Below, piece after piece: positions 34,911-43,461 of a stretch of DNA of 64,000 nt. The DNA lies in the NCBI GenBank assembly GCA_021803205.1, contig JAJZMB010000144.1, positions 1 through 64,000 of the forward strand, read 5' to 3'. Numbering within the stretch: the first letter of the stretch is position 1; each line of letters starts with the position of its first letter. The stretch is from Bacillota bacterium. GTDB taxonomy: Bacteria; Bacillota; Sulfobacillia; RBS10-35; JAJYVN01. The position numbers and the translations under genes are program-made. Under the pieces are notes generated by a model, which saw nothing but the letters and a program-made list of their open reading frames with translations, was not told where the DNA came from and made no database searches.

Positions 34911-35462
34911 CTGGCATTCATCCTGGGCATACTCGTCGGTCTGGCGGCGGGCTGGGCACGGGGGGGGCGGCTGGCGCACCTGGCCGAGATCCGATGGGCG
35001 GCTTGGCCGCTGCTCCTCGCCGGACCCCTGCTGCAATACGCCCTGCCCCTGGTGTGGCCGCACATCGGCCGGCACACCGGCCTGGAGATGGCCCGGGCTG
35101 CTGTGCTGTACGTCGCCGTCATCGGATTTCTGGTCGCCAACCGGCGTGTGCCCGGGGCCCTGACGGTGCTGGGTGGCACCTGCTGCAACGCACTGGCCAC
35201 GCTCGCCTCCGGCGGGCGTATGCCGGTCGCGATCTCGGCGCTCGGCCGCTTCCCGGCGCGCGCGGTCGCGACCATGACCGCGGGCGGCTTCGGCGCGCAC
35301 GCGCCGCTGCTCCACCCGGCGGGGGTCGGTTGGCTGGGGGACATTGTGGCCAGTCCGGCGCCGCTGCCGCCGGAGGTGTTCAGCGTGGGCGACATCCTGG
35401 TCGGCATCGGTCTGGCGATCTTCCTGTCCGCCTGCATGCGCCCGCGCCATCCCGGGCGCTAG
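34911..35462 (+). CDS. DUF5317 membrane protein with a CTG start
   Basis: 183 residues with five hydrophobic helices. The reading frame is open upstream of the first ATG/GTG/TTG (GTG at 35052), and the upstream part encodes AFILGILVGLAAGWARGGRL and AAWPLLLAGPLLQYALPLVW, which is the standard N-terminus of DUF5317 proteins. The only suitable initiation site is CTG 34911 with GGGGGGAG six bases before it. Calling the gene from 35052 would remove the first helix pair. Function unknown; the family is often found near recN/spoIVB in Bacillota. A strong hairpin follows. Confidence 0.75.
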   Translation: MAFILGILVGLAAGWARGGRLAHLAEIRWAAWPLLLAGPLLQYALPLVWPHIGRHTGLEMARAAVLYVAVIGFLVANRRVPGALTVLGGTCCNALATLASGGRMPVAISALGRFPARAVATMTAGGFGAHAPLLHPAGVGWLGDIVASPAPLPPEVFSVGDILVGIGLAIFLSACMRPRHPGR

Positions 35463-35842
35463 TCGGCAGCCGCCTGGTCCCGGCGCGTGCCGGCCGGGGG
35501 TGTCGCCCGCGGCCGGCACGCGCGCCCGTCGGCATCGACCTCGCTGTTCCCCGTTGGGGTGCCCGCGCTCCGGCAGTGCGCTCCCCCACGGTTCGCTCCG
35601 CAGCTAAGGCTGTGTACAGTACGGCGCTCCGCCGCGCCTGGGCGGGCAATGGCGCGGGGCCAGGGCATTCCCGGCGCCGGTCGCGCGTCACCCCTGGGCG
35701 GTGCGGCCTCCTCATATGCCGGCCACAGGCTGGGAATGGTGGTACGGCGACCCGCGAGCGAGTTCCGACCGGCGCCTGCGTCCGCGCAGCGAGGGCCGCG
35801 GCGCGGACGGCAGGCCTGGGGTCGCCGAAGGGGGGGGTGCAC
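35463..35842. other. Intergenic region upstream of spoIVB
   Basis: 380 bases with no supported gene. A 13-bp hairpin terminator lies at its start. CTGTGTACAG, a 10-bp palindrome, occurs near 35610 within AAGGCTGTGTACAGTACGGC, which could hold a promoter for spoIVB, but no sigma consensus is convincing. Confidence 0.45.
35483..35523 (+). terminator. 13-bp hairpin after DUF5317 gene
   Basis: GCGCGTGCCGGCC and its perfect complement GGCCGGCACGCGC enclose a 15-base loop, beginning 20 bases after the stop that ends the nadK-argR-recN-DUF5317 string. No T-tract follows. Confidence 0.6.
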
Positions 35843-37165
35843 TTGTCCCCGGGCGGAGGCCGGCGGGTCCTCGGCGCGTTGGTGGCGCTGCTGATCATCG
35901 CGGCAGACCTCTCCCCGTTCGGGAAGCACCTGCTGCGGCTCCCGTCCGCCGTGACCGTCGCCGTCGGTCAACGGCAAACCATCGTCCTGGACGCCCCCGG
36001 ACGGATCGGCGTGCGCGCCTCGGGCGCCGGAACACGGCTGGAACTCGACGGCGCTCCGGCGCCGGCCACCTGGCGCACTGTCTCCGGCACGGCGCTGCGG
36101 CTGCTCCCGGCCGATCCCGGCAGATACACGCTCCGGTTGCGACTGCTCGGTGTGCTTCCCTGGCGCAGCCTGCGGGTTGACGCGGTAGCCGTCCCCGATC
36201 TGGTACCCGGTGGTCAGGCCGTCGGGGTGGTGTTGCACAGCCGCGGACCGCTGGTCGTCGCCATGCGGTCGGTTCCCGGGCCCGGAGGGCAGGTTCCCAG
36301 CCCCGCCGCTGCCGCGGGCATCCGCCCCGGGGACGTCCTTTTGCGCATCGACAACCGGGCTGTGACCACACCGCAGGAGGTCGCCGCGGCTCTCGCCGGC
36401 GTGCCCGACGGGGGCACGGCGTCTGTCACGGTCCTGAGGGCCGGGCGCACCCTGCGGCTGCGCGTCCGGCCGGTGCGCGCGGCCGCGGCGGCGCCACCGT
36501 TGATCGGCGCCTGGGTGCGAGAGGACACCGGCGGCATCGGCACGCTCACCTTCACGGCCGCCCAGGGTGTTTTCGGCGCCCTGGGACACCCGGTGGTCGA
36601 TCCGACCACCGACACCCCGATCGTCCTGGGCACGGGCGCGCTGCTGCCCTCGCTCATCTCGGGCATGGAGCGGAGCCGCGACGGCCGGCCGGGAGAGAAG
36701 ATCGGCGTGCTGATCGGTGGATCTCCGGGACTCGGTACGGTGCTGGCGAATACCGCATTCGGGGTCTTTGGCCGCCTCGACCGGACGCCCGGGGCGGGCC
36801 CGCTGACCGAGCCGCTGCCGGTGGCCCTGCCCGACCAGGTACACACCGGACCCGCTCAGATCCTGACGGTCATCGGCGGTCGGACCGTCGGCAGCTTCGC
36901 GGCGCGGATCAGCGCCATACTGCCGCAGCGCCGTCCCACCACCCGGGGCTTTGTCGTGACCATCACCGACCACAGGCTGCTCGCCGCCACCGGGGGGATC
37001 GTCCAGGGCATGAGCGGCAGTCCGGTGATCCAGGACGGCCGATTGATCGGGGCCGTCACGCATGTCTTTGTGGACAATCCTGCGCGCGGCTACGGCGTGC
37101 TCGCCGTCTGGATGGCCGAGACCGCGGGGCTGCTGCCGGCGGCCTCCGGCAGCAGCGGGATATGA
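35843..37165 (+). CDS. spoIVB: SpoIVB serine peptidase
   Basis: Made in the forespore and secreted to the intermembrane space, where it cleaves SpoIVFA to trigger pro-sigma-K processing. 440 residues. TTG 35843 has AAGGGGGGGG about six bases upstream; a GTG two codons earlier is possible. N-terminal membrane anchor (VLGALVALLIIAADL). PDZ domain at about 125-205 (AAGIRPGDVLLRIDNRAV). The S55 peptidase domain contains GIGTLTFTAAQGVFGALGH with the catalytic His at 249, and GIVQGMSGSPVIQDG with the active Ser at 391-393, then GAVTHVFVDNPARGYG. Followed by spo0A as in Bacillus. Confidence 0.96.
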   Translation: MSPGGGRRVLGALVALLIIAADLSPFGKHLLRLPSAVTVAVGQRQTIVLDAPGRIGVRASGAGTRLELDGAPAPATWRTVSGTALRLLPADPGRYTLRLRLLGVLPWRSLRVDAVAVPDLVPGGQAVGVVLHSRGPLVVAMRSVPGPGGQVPSPAAAAGIRPGDVLLRIDNRAVTTPQEVAAALAGVPDGGTASVTVLRAGRTLRLRVRPVRAAAAAPPLIGAWVREDTGGIGTLTFTAAQGVFGALGHPVVDPTTDTPIVLGTGALLPSLISGMERSRDGRPGEKIGVLIGGSPGLGTVLANTAFGVFGRLDRTPGAGPLTEPLPVALPDQVHTGPAQILTVIGGRTVGSFAARISAILPQRRPTTRGFVVTITDHRLLAATGGIVQGMSGSPVIQDGRLIGAVTHVFVDNPARGYGVLAVWMAETAGLLPAASGSSGI

Positions 37166-37247
37166 ACGGCGTGCACCGCGCGCCCGCACCCCCCGTGCGG
37201 GGCGACCCGGCACAACTCGCAGGCGTGCGGACCCGCCTCGCGTGCTT

Positions 37248-37254
37248 TGACGAA
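37248..37254 (+). promoter_or_regulatory. Possible 0A box upstream of spo0A
   Basis: TGACGAA matches the Spo0A-binding consensus TGNCGAA exactly, 147 bases before the spo0A start. It overlaps TTGACG (37247-37252), a near-perfect -35 hexamer, and lies in a locally AT-rich patch. Autoregulation of spo0A by 0A boxes is known in Bacillus. The motif is short and could be chance. Confidence 0.35.
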
Positions 37255-37400
37255 TTTGGGCTGACGGTAACGCGATTATCCACAGCCGCCGTGGCAGGAC
37301 ACGTTCCCGGTGACCAGAATCCCAGGTCCTGTGCCCAGGGGCGACACCGCGGCCGAGGTGACAGCCTTTTTTCTTTGGGACCAGCGGAAGAGGTGGAGAG

Positions 37401-38177
37401 ATGGCGGTCAGCGCGCAAGCACTGGCACCTTTTCGGGTTCTTGTCGCGGACGACAATCGCGAGTTTTGCGACCTGCTGGCGCAATACCTGCAGAGCCAGT
37501 CCGACTTCAAGTTGGTGGGCGTCGCCCAGAACGGCCGGCAGGTCATGGAGATGGTACAGACCGAGAATCCCGACGTGGTCGTTTTGGACATCATCATGCC
37601 GCACCTGGACGGCATCGGGGTCCTGGAGCAGATGAACGCACTCGGCCTGCCGAGACGCCCGAAGGTGATCATGCTCACCGCCTTCGGGCAGGAGAGCATC
37701 GCCCAGCGCGTGGTGGCGCTGGGCGCGGACTATTACATCCTGAAGCCGTTCGACCTGGCGGTCCTCGCCAAGCGCATCCGCCAGATCGCCAGCGGCCAAG
37801 CGGTCAAACCCGCCCCCGCCGAGGGGAGGAGCCTCGATATCGAAGTCACCGAGGTGCTCCACGAGATCGGCATTCCGGCGCACATCAAGGGCTACCTCTA
37901 CCTTCGCGAGGCGATCTGTCTGGTGGTGCAACGGGTGGAACTCCTGGGCGGAGTCACCAAAGAGCTCTATCCCACCATCGCCAAACGCTACCAGACCACG
38001 CCCAGCCGTGTGGAACGGGCGATCCGCCACGCCATCGAGGTCGCTTGGAACCGGGGTAACGTCGATCTGATCCACAGTCTTTTCGGGCACACGGTCAATT
38101 CGGATCGTGGCAAACCGACGAACTCCGAGTTCATCGCCATGGTCGCGGACAAGTTGAGAATGGAACTGCGCCCCTGA
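37401..38177 (+). CDS. spo0A: Sporulation master regulator Spo0A
   Basis: Response regulator activated by phosphorelay; it starts sporulation by binding 0A boxes. 258 residues; ATG after GAGGTGGAGAG. Receiver domain 12-128 with acidic pocket VADDNREF, phospho-acceptor Asp63 in [13 protein letters not shown], Thr in VIMLTAFGQ and Lys in YYILKPFDL. The Spo0A C-terminal DNA-binding domain, from about 150, contains [17 protein letters not shown] and the recognition helix [20 protein letters not shown], almost invariant in Spo0A. The end [13 protein letters not shown] matches too. It proves that the organism has the sporulation regulator. Confidence 0.98.
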   Translation: MAVSAQALAPFRVLVADDNREFCDLLAQYLQSQSDFKLVGVAQNGRQVMEMVQTENPDVVVLDIIMPHLDGIGVLEQMNALGLPRRPKVIMLTAFGQESIAQRVVALGADYYILKPFDLAVLAKRIRQIASGQAVKPAPAEGRSLDIEVTEVLHEIGIPAHIKGYLYLREAICLVVQRVELLGGVTKELYPTIAKRYQTTPSRVERAIRHAIEVAWNRGNVDLIHSLFGHTVNSDRGKPTNSEFIAMVADKLRMELRP

Positions 38178-38251
38178 GGGCGCGGCAGTCCGGGTGGCGG
38201 GCCCGATGTGCCCGCCGCGCGACGGGTGCGGGAGGCGTGCAGAGCGCGGGT

Positions 38252-38304
38252 GCAGGGCACAGGCGGTAGCCGGCGAGCAAGGCCGGCCGCCGCCTGTGCC
38301 CTGC
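38252..38304 (+). terminator. Long hairpin 75 bases after spo0A
   Basis: Perfect 15-bp arms GCAGGGCACAGGCGG / CCGCCTGTGCCCTGC around a 23-base loop that itself contains two GCCGGC blocks able to pair. A stem-on-stem hairpin of this size right behind spo0A probably ends transcription or protects the mRNA end. The bases after it are TAATCGCTTCC, not a true T-tract. Confidence 0.6.
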
Positions 38305-38529
38305 CGTAATCGCTTCCTGCGGCATACGCCTCGGCGCCGGCCCGGCCGCACGGCCGCAAACGCCAAGGGAGGCTTGCGCGGCCGCGGCGGCGCCTTCTGC
38401 GGTGTCCCGGCCCCGCCGGTCGGGCTGGGGGCTCCCGTGCCGCCTCCCCTGGTGCCCTGGGAGGAAAGCCCTTCACCGTGGATAATCTGTTCGTGATGTT
38501 CGGCGGCTCCGTCGCGCTGGCGCGCCGGA

Positions 38530-38619
38530 GCGATGCGCAGGGCGTTTTCGGCTGCGGGGCGGAGACCTGGGACCCCCGGGCAAAAGGGCTGTGGCGCAGG
38601 TGTCCGCGCAGGGGCGGAC
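38530..38619 (+). repeat. Recurrent ~90-nt intergenic element, copy F
   Basis: Begins GCGATGCGCAGGGCGTTTTCG, almost block-for-block with copy B (GCGATGCACAAGTCGGTTTCG), and ends AAAAGGG...GCAGGTGTCCGCGCAGGGGCGGA, again matching copy B. It stops 92 bases before the start of the next gene, on the same strand. Confidence 0.55.
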
Positions 38620-38711
38620 TCGGGCAGCGGCCGCTTGGGCGGAACGTGTTTCTGCAGCGGGGCGCCGCGGGAAGCGGACGGGTTACGTTTCAAGGAAGAC
38701 TGGCGGGGGGC

Positions 38712-39578
38712 ATGATGCGGGTGGGGGGCGGCCAAGGATCCGGCGGCCCGCGCGCCAAGGTGTCGGTCAGCGTTGTGGAGGCCCTGATCCAGAGCCTTCC
38801 GGGAGTGGAGGGTGCGCGCATCGTCCTCGACGACTGGGGAGCGGTGCGCGAGGTGCACGTGCTGGCCGACGCATCCCGACCACCCAAGTCCGTCGTCCGA
38901 GATATCGAATCGGCGCTTCAGGCGCGCTGGGGACTGGTGGTGGACCACCGTCGGATCAGCGTGGCGCAACTGGGCAGTGTGCCCCGGCGGCCCAAATGGA
39001 TCCGCCTCAGCCTGCGGCATTTCACGGTGGCTTCGGATCCGGTGCACGGCAGGACCGAGGTCGCGGTCAGCCTTGCTCCGGAGGCGCCACGGGACATGTT
39101 CGGCCGGGTGCTGTACGATCCCGAAATCCCCACCGCCATCTGGCAGGGACGTGCCGTCGGTGCCAGCGCCGGTGGACTCGGGATCCGGTTGGCGGCGGAG
39201 GCCACGCTGCAGGCGCTCAATCAGTCCCTGCTCCAGGAGCATTCCTTCACCGTTGGCGAGATGGCGCGCGTCCCTCTGGGCGACCGAGAGGTCATCGTTT
39301 GCCTGTTGCACTACCACGCCCCACGCGGCATGTCCGAGACGCTGACGGGGTCGGCGCTGATCCGCGGTGAGCCGATGGAAGCGGCGGTGCGGGCCGTCCT
39401 CAACGGCAGCAACCGCATCTACGGCTTGGCCATGCGCCGACAGTCCGCCTCCAGCGAACCGCCGCAGACGCCGGCGTGGTCGGGCGAAGTGGTGGCGGGG
39501 GCAGAGGCGGCGGCCGCCCGCGACCGGAGCGGCGTCGACCCGTGCGTGCTGGGCTTGGAGGGCGGCAGCACGGAGTGA
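38712..39578 (+). CDS. Conserved hypothetical protein, 288 residues
   Basis: Starts ATG-ATG close behind GGGGGG; the exact start is uncertain. Two parts are visible. Residues 15-80 (VEALIQSLPGVEGARIVLD, VREVHVLADASRPPKSVVRD, LVVDHRRISVAQL) form an alpha-beta module with alternating strands and helices. This module I recall from unannotated proteins of Clostridia-type spore formers. Residues 95-235 contain beta strands and a long helix (LAAEATLQALNQSLLQEHSF) and GDREVIVCLLHYHAPRG. The C-terminal 50 residues are disordered-looking. No signal peptide or membrane helix. Function unknown; position between spo0A and spoIIM hints at, but does not prove, a developmental role. Confidence 0.7.
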   Translation: MMRVGGGQGSGGPRAKVSVSVVEALIQSLPGVEGARIVLDDWGAVREVHVLADASRPPKSVVRDIESALQARWGLVVDHRRISVAQLGSVPRRPKWIRLSLRHFTVASDPVHGRTEVAVSLAPEAPRDMFGRVLYDPEIPTAIWQGRAVGASAGGLGIRLAAEATLQALNQSLLQEHSFTVGEMARVPLGDREVIVCLLHYHAPRGMSETLTGSALIRGEPMEAAVRAVLNGSNRIYGLAMRRQSASSEPPQTPAWSGEVVAGAEAAAARDRSGVDPCVLGLEGGSTE

Positions 39579-40309
39579 GCCGCTCCCGGAACAGCCGGGG
39601 AGGCGCCGGGGGGGTGTGCCCGGGCAACCGCGCACCGACAGAGAATTCCGGGCGGCGTGCCCCTCGGACGGGTCGGGATACATGTCTGTGGGTGGCCGTG
39701 CCGATCCCCGGTGGCATCGCGGGGTCCGGGTGGCGGCGGCGCACGCCACCGCCCGTTGGTGGCCAACGCTGCGCCCGGGGGGCTGGACGGCGGCCTCGCG
39801 CCGCAAGCGGGGTGCATCTCTTGGCGCGGTCAGTTTTCGCTCAGCCAGGCGATCCACTCCGCCAGCGATCCGATTCCGGCGGCGGCCCGCAGCCAGCGCC
39901 GCAGCCCTGCCACGGAGCCTTGGTACACCAACATCCGCCGAGATCCCGCGCAGCGCGCCCTGAGCACCGGTCATCCCCCCTGCCGGCAGGGTAGTCCGCT
40001 GGCGCGTGCTCTATACCGCGAGCGGCTTCCGCCGCATCTGGCCCAGGTGGTTTACGGTGCTGTCGGCCTGCCGGCGGCACCTTCGCGGGCGCGCCGGGTC
40101 CTCTCCTGCGCCGGCGAAGGGGGGGCGGGGCGGTCTGCAACGGGCGCGGGTGCGCATAGGAGACCAGGAGCGGTTCGGGCGCACAGCCGGCGCACGGCCG
40201 TCCTGTCCCCAACGATCCGCGTAGCTCGCGGCGGTGGGGCGGACGCGGCACCGCCGCGAGCTGCGCACCCGCAAGCCGCACACCTGTTCCTGACGGGGGA
40301 GGAAGCCCC
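39579..40309. other. Long intergenic region upstream of spoIIM
   Basis: About 730 bases between two plus-strand genes. Besides one possible 34-residue gene on the minus strand (39830-39934), nothing is supported. Longer frames crossing it have compositions typical of shifted-frame GC-rich DNA. Confidence 0.4.
39830..39934 (-). CDS. Possible small protein, 34 residues
   Basis: ATG to TGA encodes MLVYQGSVAGLRRWLRAA and then an IGSLAEWIAWLSEN end. The product would be an amphipathic, Trp-rich helix, and third codon positions are strongly GC as in real genes here. No clear ribosome site precedes the ATG. It may be a small membrane-associated protein or chance. Confidence 0.3.
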   Translation of the reverse strand: MLVYQGSVAGLRRWLRAAAGIGSLAEWIAWLSEN

Positions 40310-40963
40310 TTGCTTCTGCCCCGGCCGCGATGGATACACTGGAAGGTGCACCGTCCGGATTCCGGCGCCCCGGAGGACCGGACGAGACCCGGGTATCCGA
40401 ACGTCGATGCGTGGTGTGGCTGGCTTGCGGGTCTGGCCCTTGCCGGCGGGGTCGCCTCCGGCGTCCAGGCGGCCCTGCACCTGCCCGCAGCGCAGCGTCT
40501 GCAACTGGCCGACGGGGTGGCGGGTTACGTCCGGGCCAGGGCTGCGGGGGAACTGGCCGTGTTCTGGCCCGCCGCGAGCGGTTGGCTGCGGGCCGCCGCC
40601 CCCGTTTGGACCGCCGGCCTCTGGCCCAGGGCCGGCGTGCTGATGGTCGCCCTGGCCCTCGGATTGCGCGGGTTTTCCCTGGGTATGGCCTTCGGTACGG
40701 TCGCGGTTCTCGGCCCGGCCGGTTTGGCCGCCGCCATGGTCTCGACGCTGCCGGGCAACGTGTTCGCGCTGCCGCTGCTGTGCTATCTCGGTGCTCGGGC
40801 CGCCACGCTGGCGGTGCGCCGCACCGGCGGGGGGGCGGGCGTACCCCGCGGCTACCTCTGGCTCGGTGCGGCGGGTCTGGGGGGAGTCGCCGTCAGCAGC
40901 GCCTGTGAAGCGGCACTGGTACCACTTGTGCTGCGCGCCGCCGGGGTGCTGCCGCCCATCTGA
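40310..40963 (+). CDS. spoIIM: Stage II sporulation protein M-like membrane protein
   Basis: 217 residues from TTG with GGGGGAGG seven bases upstream. Hydrophobic helices include WLAGLALAGGVASGVQAAL, VLMVALALGLRGFSLGMAFG, LGPAGLAAAMVSTLPGNVFALPLL and a final AGLGGVAVSSACEAALVPLVL. The FSLGMAFG helix and the LPGN (usually LPQN) motif before a hydrophobic run are SpoIIM features. SpoIIM forms, with SpoIID and SpoIIP, the peptidoglycan-degrading engulfment machine. Gene order spoIIM then xerD also agrees with Bacillus. Family identity is by pattern and context, so moderately sure. Confidence 0.75.
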   Translation: MLLPRPRWIHWKVHRPDSGAPEDRTRPGYPNVDAWCGWLAGLALAGGVASGVQAALHLPAAQRLQLADGVAGYVRARAAGELAVFWPAASGWLRAAAPVWTAGLWPRAGVLMVALALGLRGFSLGMAFGTVAVLGPAGLAAAMVSTLPGNVFALPLLCYLGARAATLAVRRTGGGAGVPRGYLWLGAAGLGGVAVSSACEAALVPLVLRAAGVLPPI

Positions 40964-41223
40964 GCGGCCGGCCCCGCCAGCCCAGGCGCGTGGCGGCCGC
41001 AGTCCGGGGGCGCCACGCGGGTACGATCTGCGGCGCGGCGAAGAGGGTCCCTGCGCCATCGTCGGCGGCGCCGCAGCCCGCACCGCCCTTGTGTCGGGGT
41101 CTGCCGCGGTATGGGACGGGCCGTGCGCCGGGCCAGCGCCGGGTTCCGCCTGTACGCCGGCGGGGTCGTGCCGCACAGGTGCGCGGCGGGCGGCGAATGG
41201 CCCGAGAAGGAGAGGCGGTACGC

Positions 41224-42333
41224 ATGCGCATCGGCATCCCCCGGGAGATGAAGGTGGAGGAGCGCCGCGTGGCGCTTACGCCGGCGGCGGCGCACGTCCT
41301 GGTGGCGGACGGCCACTCCGTGTTGGTCGAAACAGCGGCGGGGGAGGGCAGCGGCTTTACCGACGCCGACTACCAGGGAGCCGGCTGCACTCTCGGCGAC
41401 GCCAGCGCCGCGTGGGCGGCGGACCTGATTGTCAAGGTTAAGGAACCGCAGCCGGAGGAATACCGTTTCTTCCGGCCGGACATGGTGCTGTTCACCTTCC
41501 TGCATCTCGCCCCGGCAGTCGGCCTCACCGATGCCCTGATGGCGGCAGGGGTGACGGCGATCGGCCTGGAGACGGTGCAGCGCCCCGACGGCGCGCTTCC
41601 TCTGCTGGCTCCGATGAGTGACATCGCCGGGCGCATGGCGGTCCAGGTAGGCAGCTACTTCCTTCAGAGTCCGCAGGGCGGCAGGGGGGTGCTCCCCGGC
41701 GGCGTCCCCGGAGTCGCGCCGGGGCACGTGGTCATCGTCGGCGGGGGCACCGTCGGCCGCGGGGCGGCGCGCATCGCCGCGGGGCTCGGTGCCCGCGTGA
41801 CCCTGCTGGATACGAACCCGGACCGCCTGCGGGATGCGGAGGAGCGTTTCGGCGGCCGCGTGGAGACACTGATCTCCCAACCATTTACGCTCGCGGCCGC
41901 CACCGCGGACGCTGACCTCCTCATCGGCGCGGTGCTGGTGCCCGGCGCGCGGGCTCCGCGGGTGATCAGCGCCGACATGGTCCGGCGGATGCGCGGCGGG
42001 AGTGTCGTCGTCGACGTCGCCGTCGACCAGGGCGGTTGCGTGGAGACCTGTGACCACGCCACCACCCACCGCTGTCCGACCTACGTGCGGCACGGGGTTG
42101 TGCACTACGCGGTGGCCAACATGCCGGGCGCGGTCCCGCGCACCGCGACCGAGGCCCTGACGGCCGCGACGCTGCCCTACCTGCGGCTGCTGGCCGAGGC
42201 GGGTTGGCGCGCGGCGGCCGTGGCCGACCCGGCGCTGGCGCGCGGCGTCAATGTCGCGGCCGGGGAGGTCTGCTGCGAACCGGTGGCGCGGGCCCAGGGC
42301 CGCGCCTGGCGTGCAGTGCGCGATCTGACCTGA
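41224..42333 (+). CDS. ald: Alanine dehydrogenase
   Basis: Reversible NAD-dependent oxidative deamination of L-alanine to pyruvate; in Bacillus it supports sporulation and alanine use. 369 residues; ATG with AAGGAGAGG upstream. N-terminal MRIGIPREMKVEERRVALTP, the substrate Lys in VKVKEPQPEEY, catalytic His in FTFLHLAPA, MSDIAGRMAVQVGSYFL, NAD-binding VIVGGGTVGRGAARIAAGLGA, and DVAVDQGGCVETCDHATTH are all diagnostic. It lies between spoIIM and xerD with its own upstream gap of 260 bases, in which I see no clear promoter. Confidence 0.96.
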   Translation: MRIGIPREMKVEERRVALTPAAAHVLVADGHSVLVETAAGEGSGFTDADYQGAGCTLGDASAAWAADLIVKVKEPQPEEYRFFRPDMVLFTFLHLAPAVGLTDALMAAGVTAIGLETVQRPDGALPLLAPMSDIAGRMAVQVGSYFLQSPQGGRGVLPGGVPGVAPGHVVIVGGGTVGRGAARIAAGLGARVTLLDTNPDRLRDAEERFGGRVETLISQPFTLAAATADADLLIGAVLVPGARAPRVISADMVRRMRGGSVVVDVAVDQGGCVETCDHATTHRCPTYVRHGVVHYAVANMPGAVPRTATEALTAATLPYLRLLAEAGWRAAAVADPALARGVNVAAGEVCCEPVARAQGRAWRAVRDLT

Positions 42334-42426
42334 TCGCGCCAGCCGGCGCGGGGCGGATGGCCGGAGGGGGTATCCCTGCCGGCGGCGAATTGTGCCCCCG
42401 AAACGAAGGTCCGGGAGGGGCGGGCG

Positions 42427-43461
42427 ATGACCAGATCCCGCCGCGCAGACACTGGGTTCGCGCAGACCGGTCCGGACATTCTGGCCGGGTTCACCGACCA
42501 CCTCACGGTGGATCGCGGATTGGCGGCCAACACCCGGCAGGCGTATCGGCGGGACGTGGAGGACTACCTGCGCTTCCTGCACGCCTCCGGTCGGCCGGAG
42601 ACCGGGCGGTGGCTGTCTCCCGAACGGACCGTCTCCTACCTGGCCGCTCTCCGCCATCGGGGGCTGGCGCCAGCGACCGTGTCCCGGCGTCTGGCGGCCC
42701 TGCGGGCGTTCCGACGCTTCCTGGAGGATGCGTGCGCGTCCGTGGGCGCATCCGGCTCTTGGGGTGGATCCTCCGCAGCCGATCGCGACCCGTTCGCCGG
42801 CGTGGCTGCCCCCGGGCGCCCGCAGGGCCTGCCCAGGGTGCTGTCCACCCATGACATCGACCGCCTGTTGGCGGCGCCGCGGCCGCACGGTCCCGCCGGC
42901 CTGCGCGATCTCGCCATGCTCGAAGTCCTCTACGGTAGCGGTCTGCGCGTCTCGGAACTGGTGAGCCTGCGCCCCGGCGACCTCGATCTGCGGGGGCGCC
43001 TGCTGCGCTGCGATGGCAAGGGCGGCAAGGAACGCGTGGTGCCCTTCGGGACGCGGGCCGCCCTTGCCCTGCGCCGCTATCTGGCCCTGGGGCGTCCCGC
43101 GCTGGTCCGGCGCGGACCGCCCGGCGACGCCCTCTTCCTCAACCGGCGCGGGGGCCGTTTGACGCGACAGGGCTGCTGGAAGATTATCAAGGGGTATGCC
43201 CGGACGGCCGGCATCGAGCGCAACGTGACCCCGCACGTGCTGCGGCACAGCTTCGCCACCCACCTCCTGGCGGGCGGGGCGGATCTGCGCACGGTGCAGG
43301 AGTTGCTCGGACACGCCGATATCGGCACGACCCAGATCTACACGCACCTGACGGCCGGCCATCTGCTGGCGGCCTATCGGGCGGCGCACCCGCGCGCCCG
43401 CCTGGTGCGGCGCCGCCCGGCGCGGAGCGACGGGGCGGATGCCACCGGCGGGGCGGGATGA
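42427..43461 (+). CDS. xerD: Site-specific tyrosine recombinase XerD
   Basis: Resolves chromosome dimers at dif together with a partner recombinase. 344 residues, somewhat long because of a Gly/Ser-rich insertion (about 100-115) between the domains. N-terminal SAM-like DNA-binding domain (LTVDRGLAANTRQAYRRDV). Catalytic residues: Arg at about 174 in YGSGLRVSEL, Lys in DGKGGKERVVPFG, HVLRHSFATH (HxxR), LLGHADIGTTQIYTHL with the His and nucleophilic Tyr at about 304. Position after spoIIM and ald supports the housekeeping XerD rather than a phage integrase. Stop overlaps the lgt start by four bases. Confidence 0.93.
   Translation: MTRSRRADTGFAQTGPDILAGFTDHLTVDRGLAANTRQAYRRDVEDYLRFLHASGRPETGRWLSPERTVSYLAALRHRGLAPATVSRRLAALRAFRRFLEDACASVGASGSWGGSSAADRDPFAGVAAPGRPQGLPRVLSTHDIDRLLAAPRPHGPAGLRDLAMLEVLYGSGLRVSELVSLRPGDLDLRGRLLRCDGKGGKERVVPFGTRAALALRRYLALGRPALVRRGPPGDALFLNRRGGRLTRQGCWKIIKGYARTAGIERNVTPHVLRHSFATHLLAGGADLRTVQELLGHADIGTTQIYTHLTAGHLLAAYRAAHPRARLVRRRPARSDGADATGGAG

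Larger units (their letters stand above)
38178..38711. other. Intergenic region between spo0A and an unknown gene
   Basis: 534 bases. It contains a long hairpin behind spo0A (38252-38304) and a copy of the recurrent element (38530-38619) in front of the following gene. An in-frame extension of the following gene reaches back to 38478 but overlaps the element and has biased composition, so I treat it as noncoding. Confidence 0.5.

Noticed and set aside
42427-43461. Phage or integron integrase
   Set aside because: The recombinase sits in the conserved spoIIM-ald-xerD-lgt order with no att-like repeats, phage genes or tRNA near.
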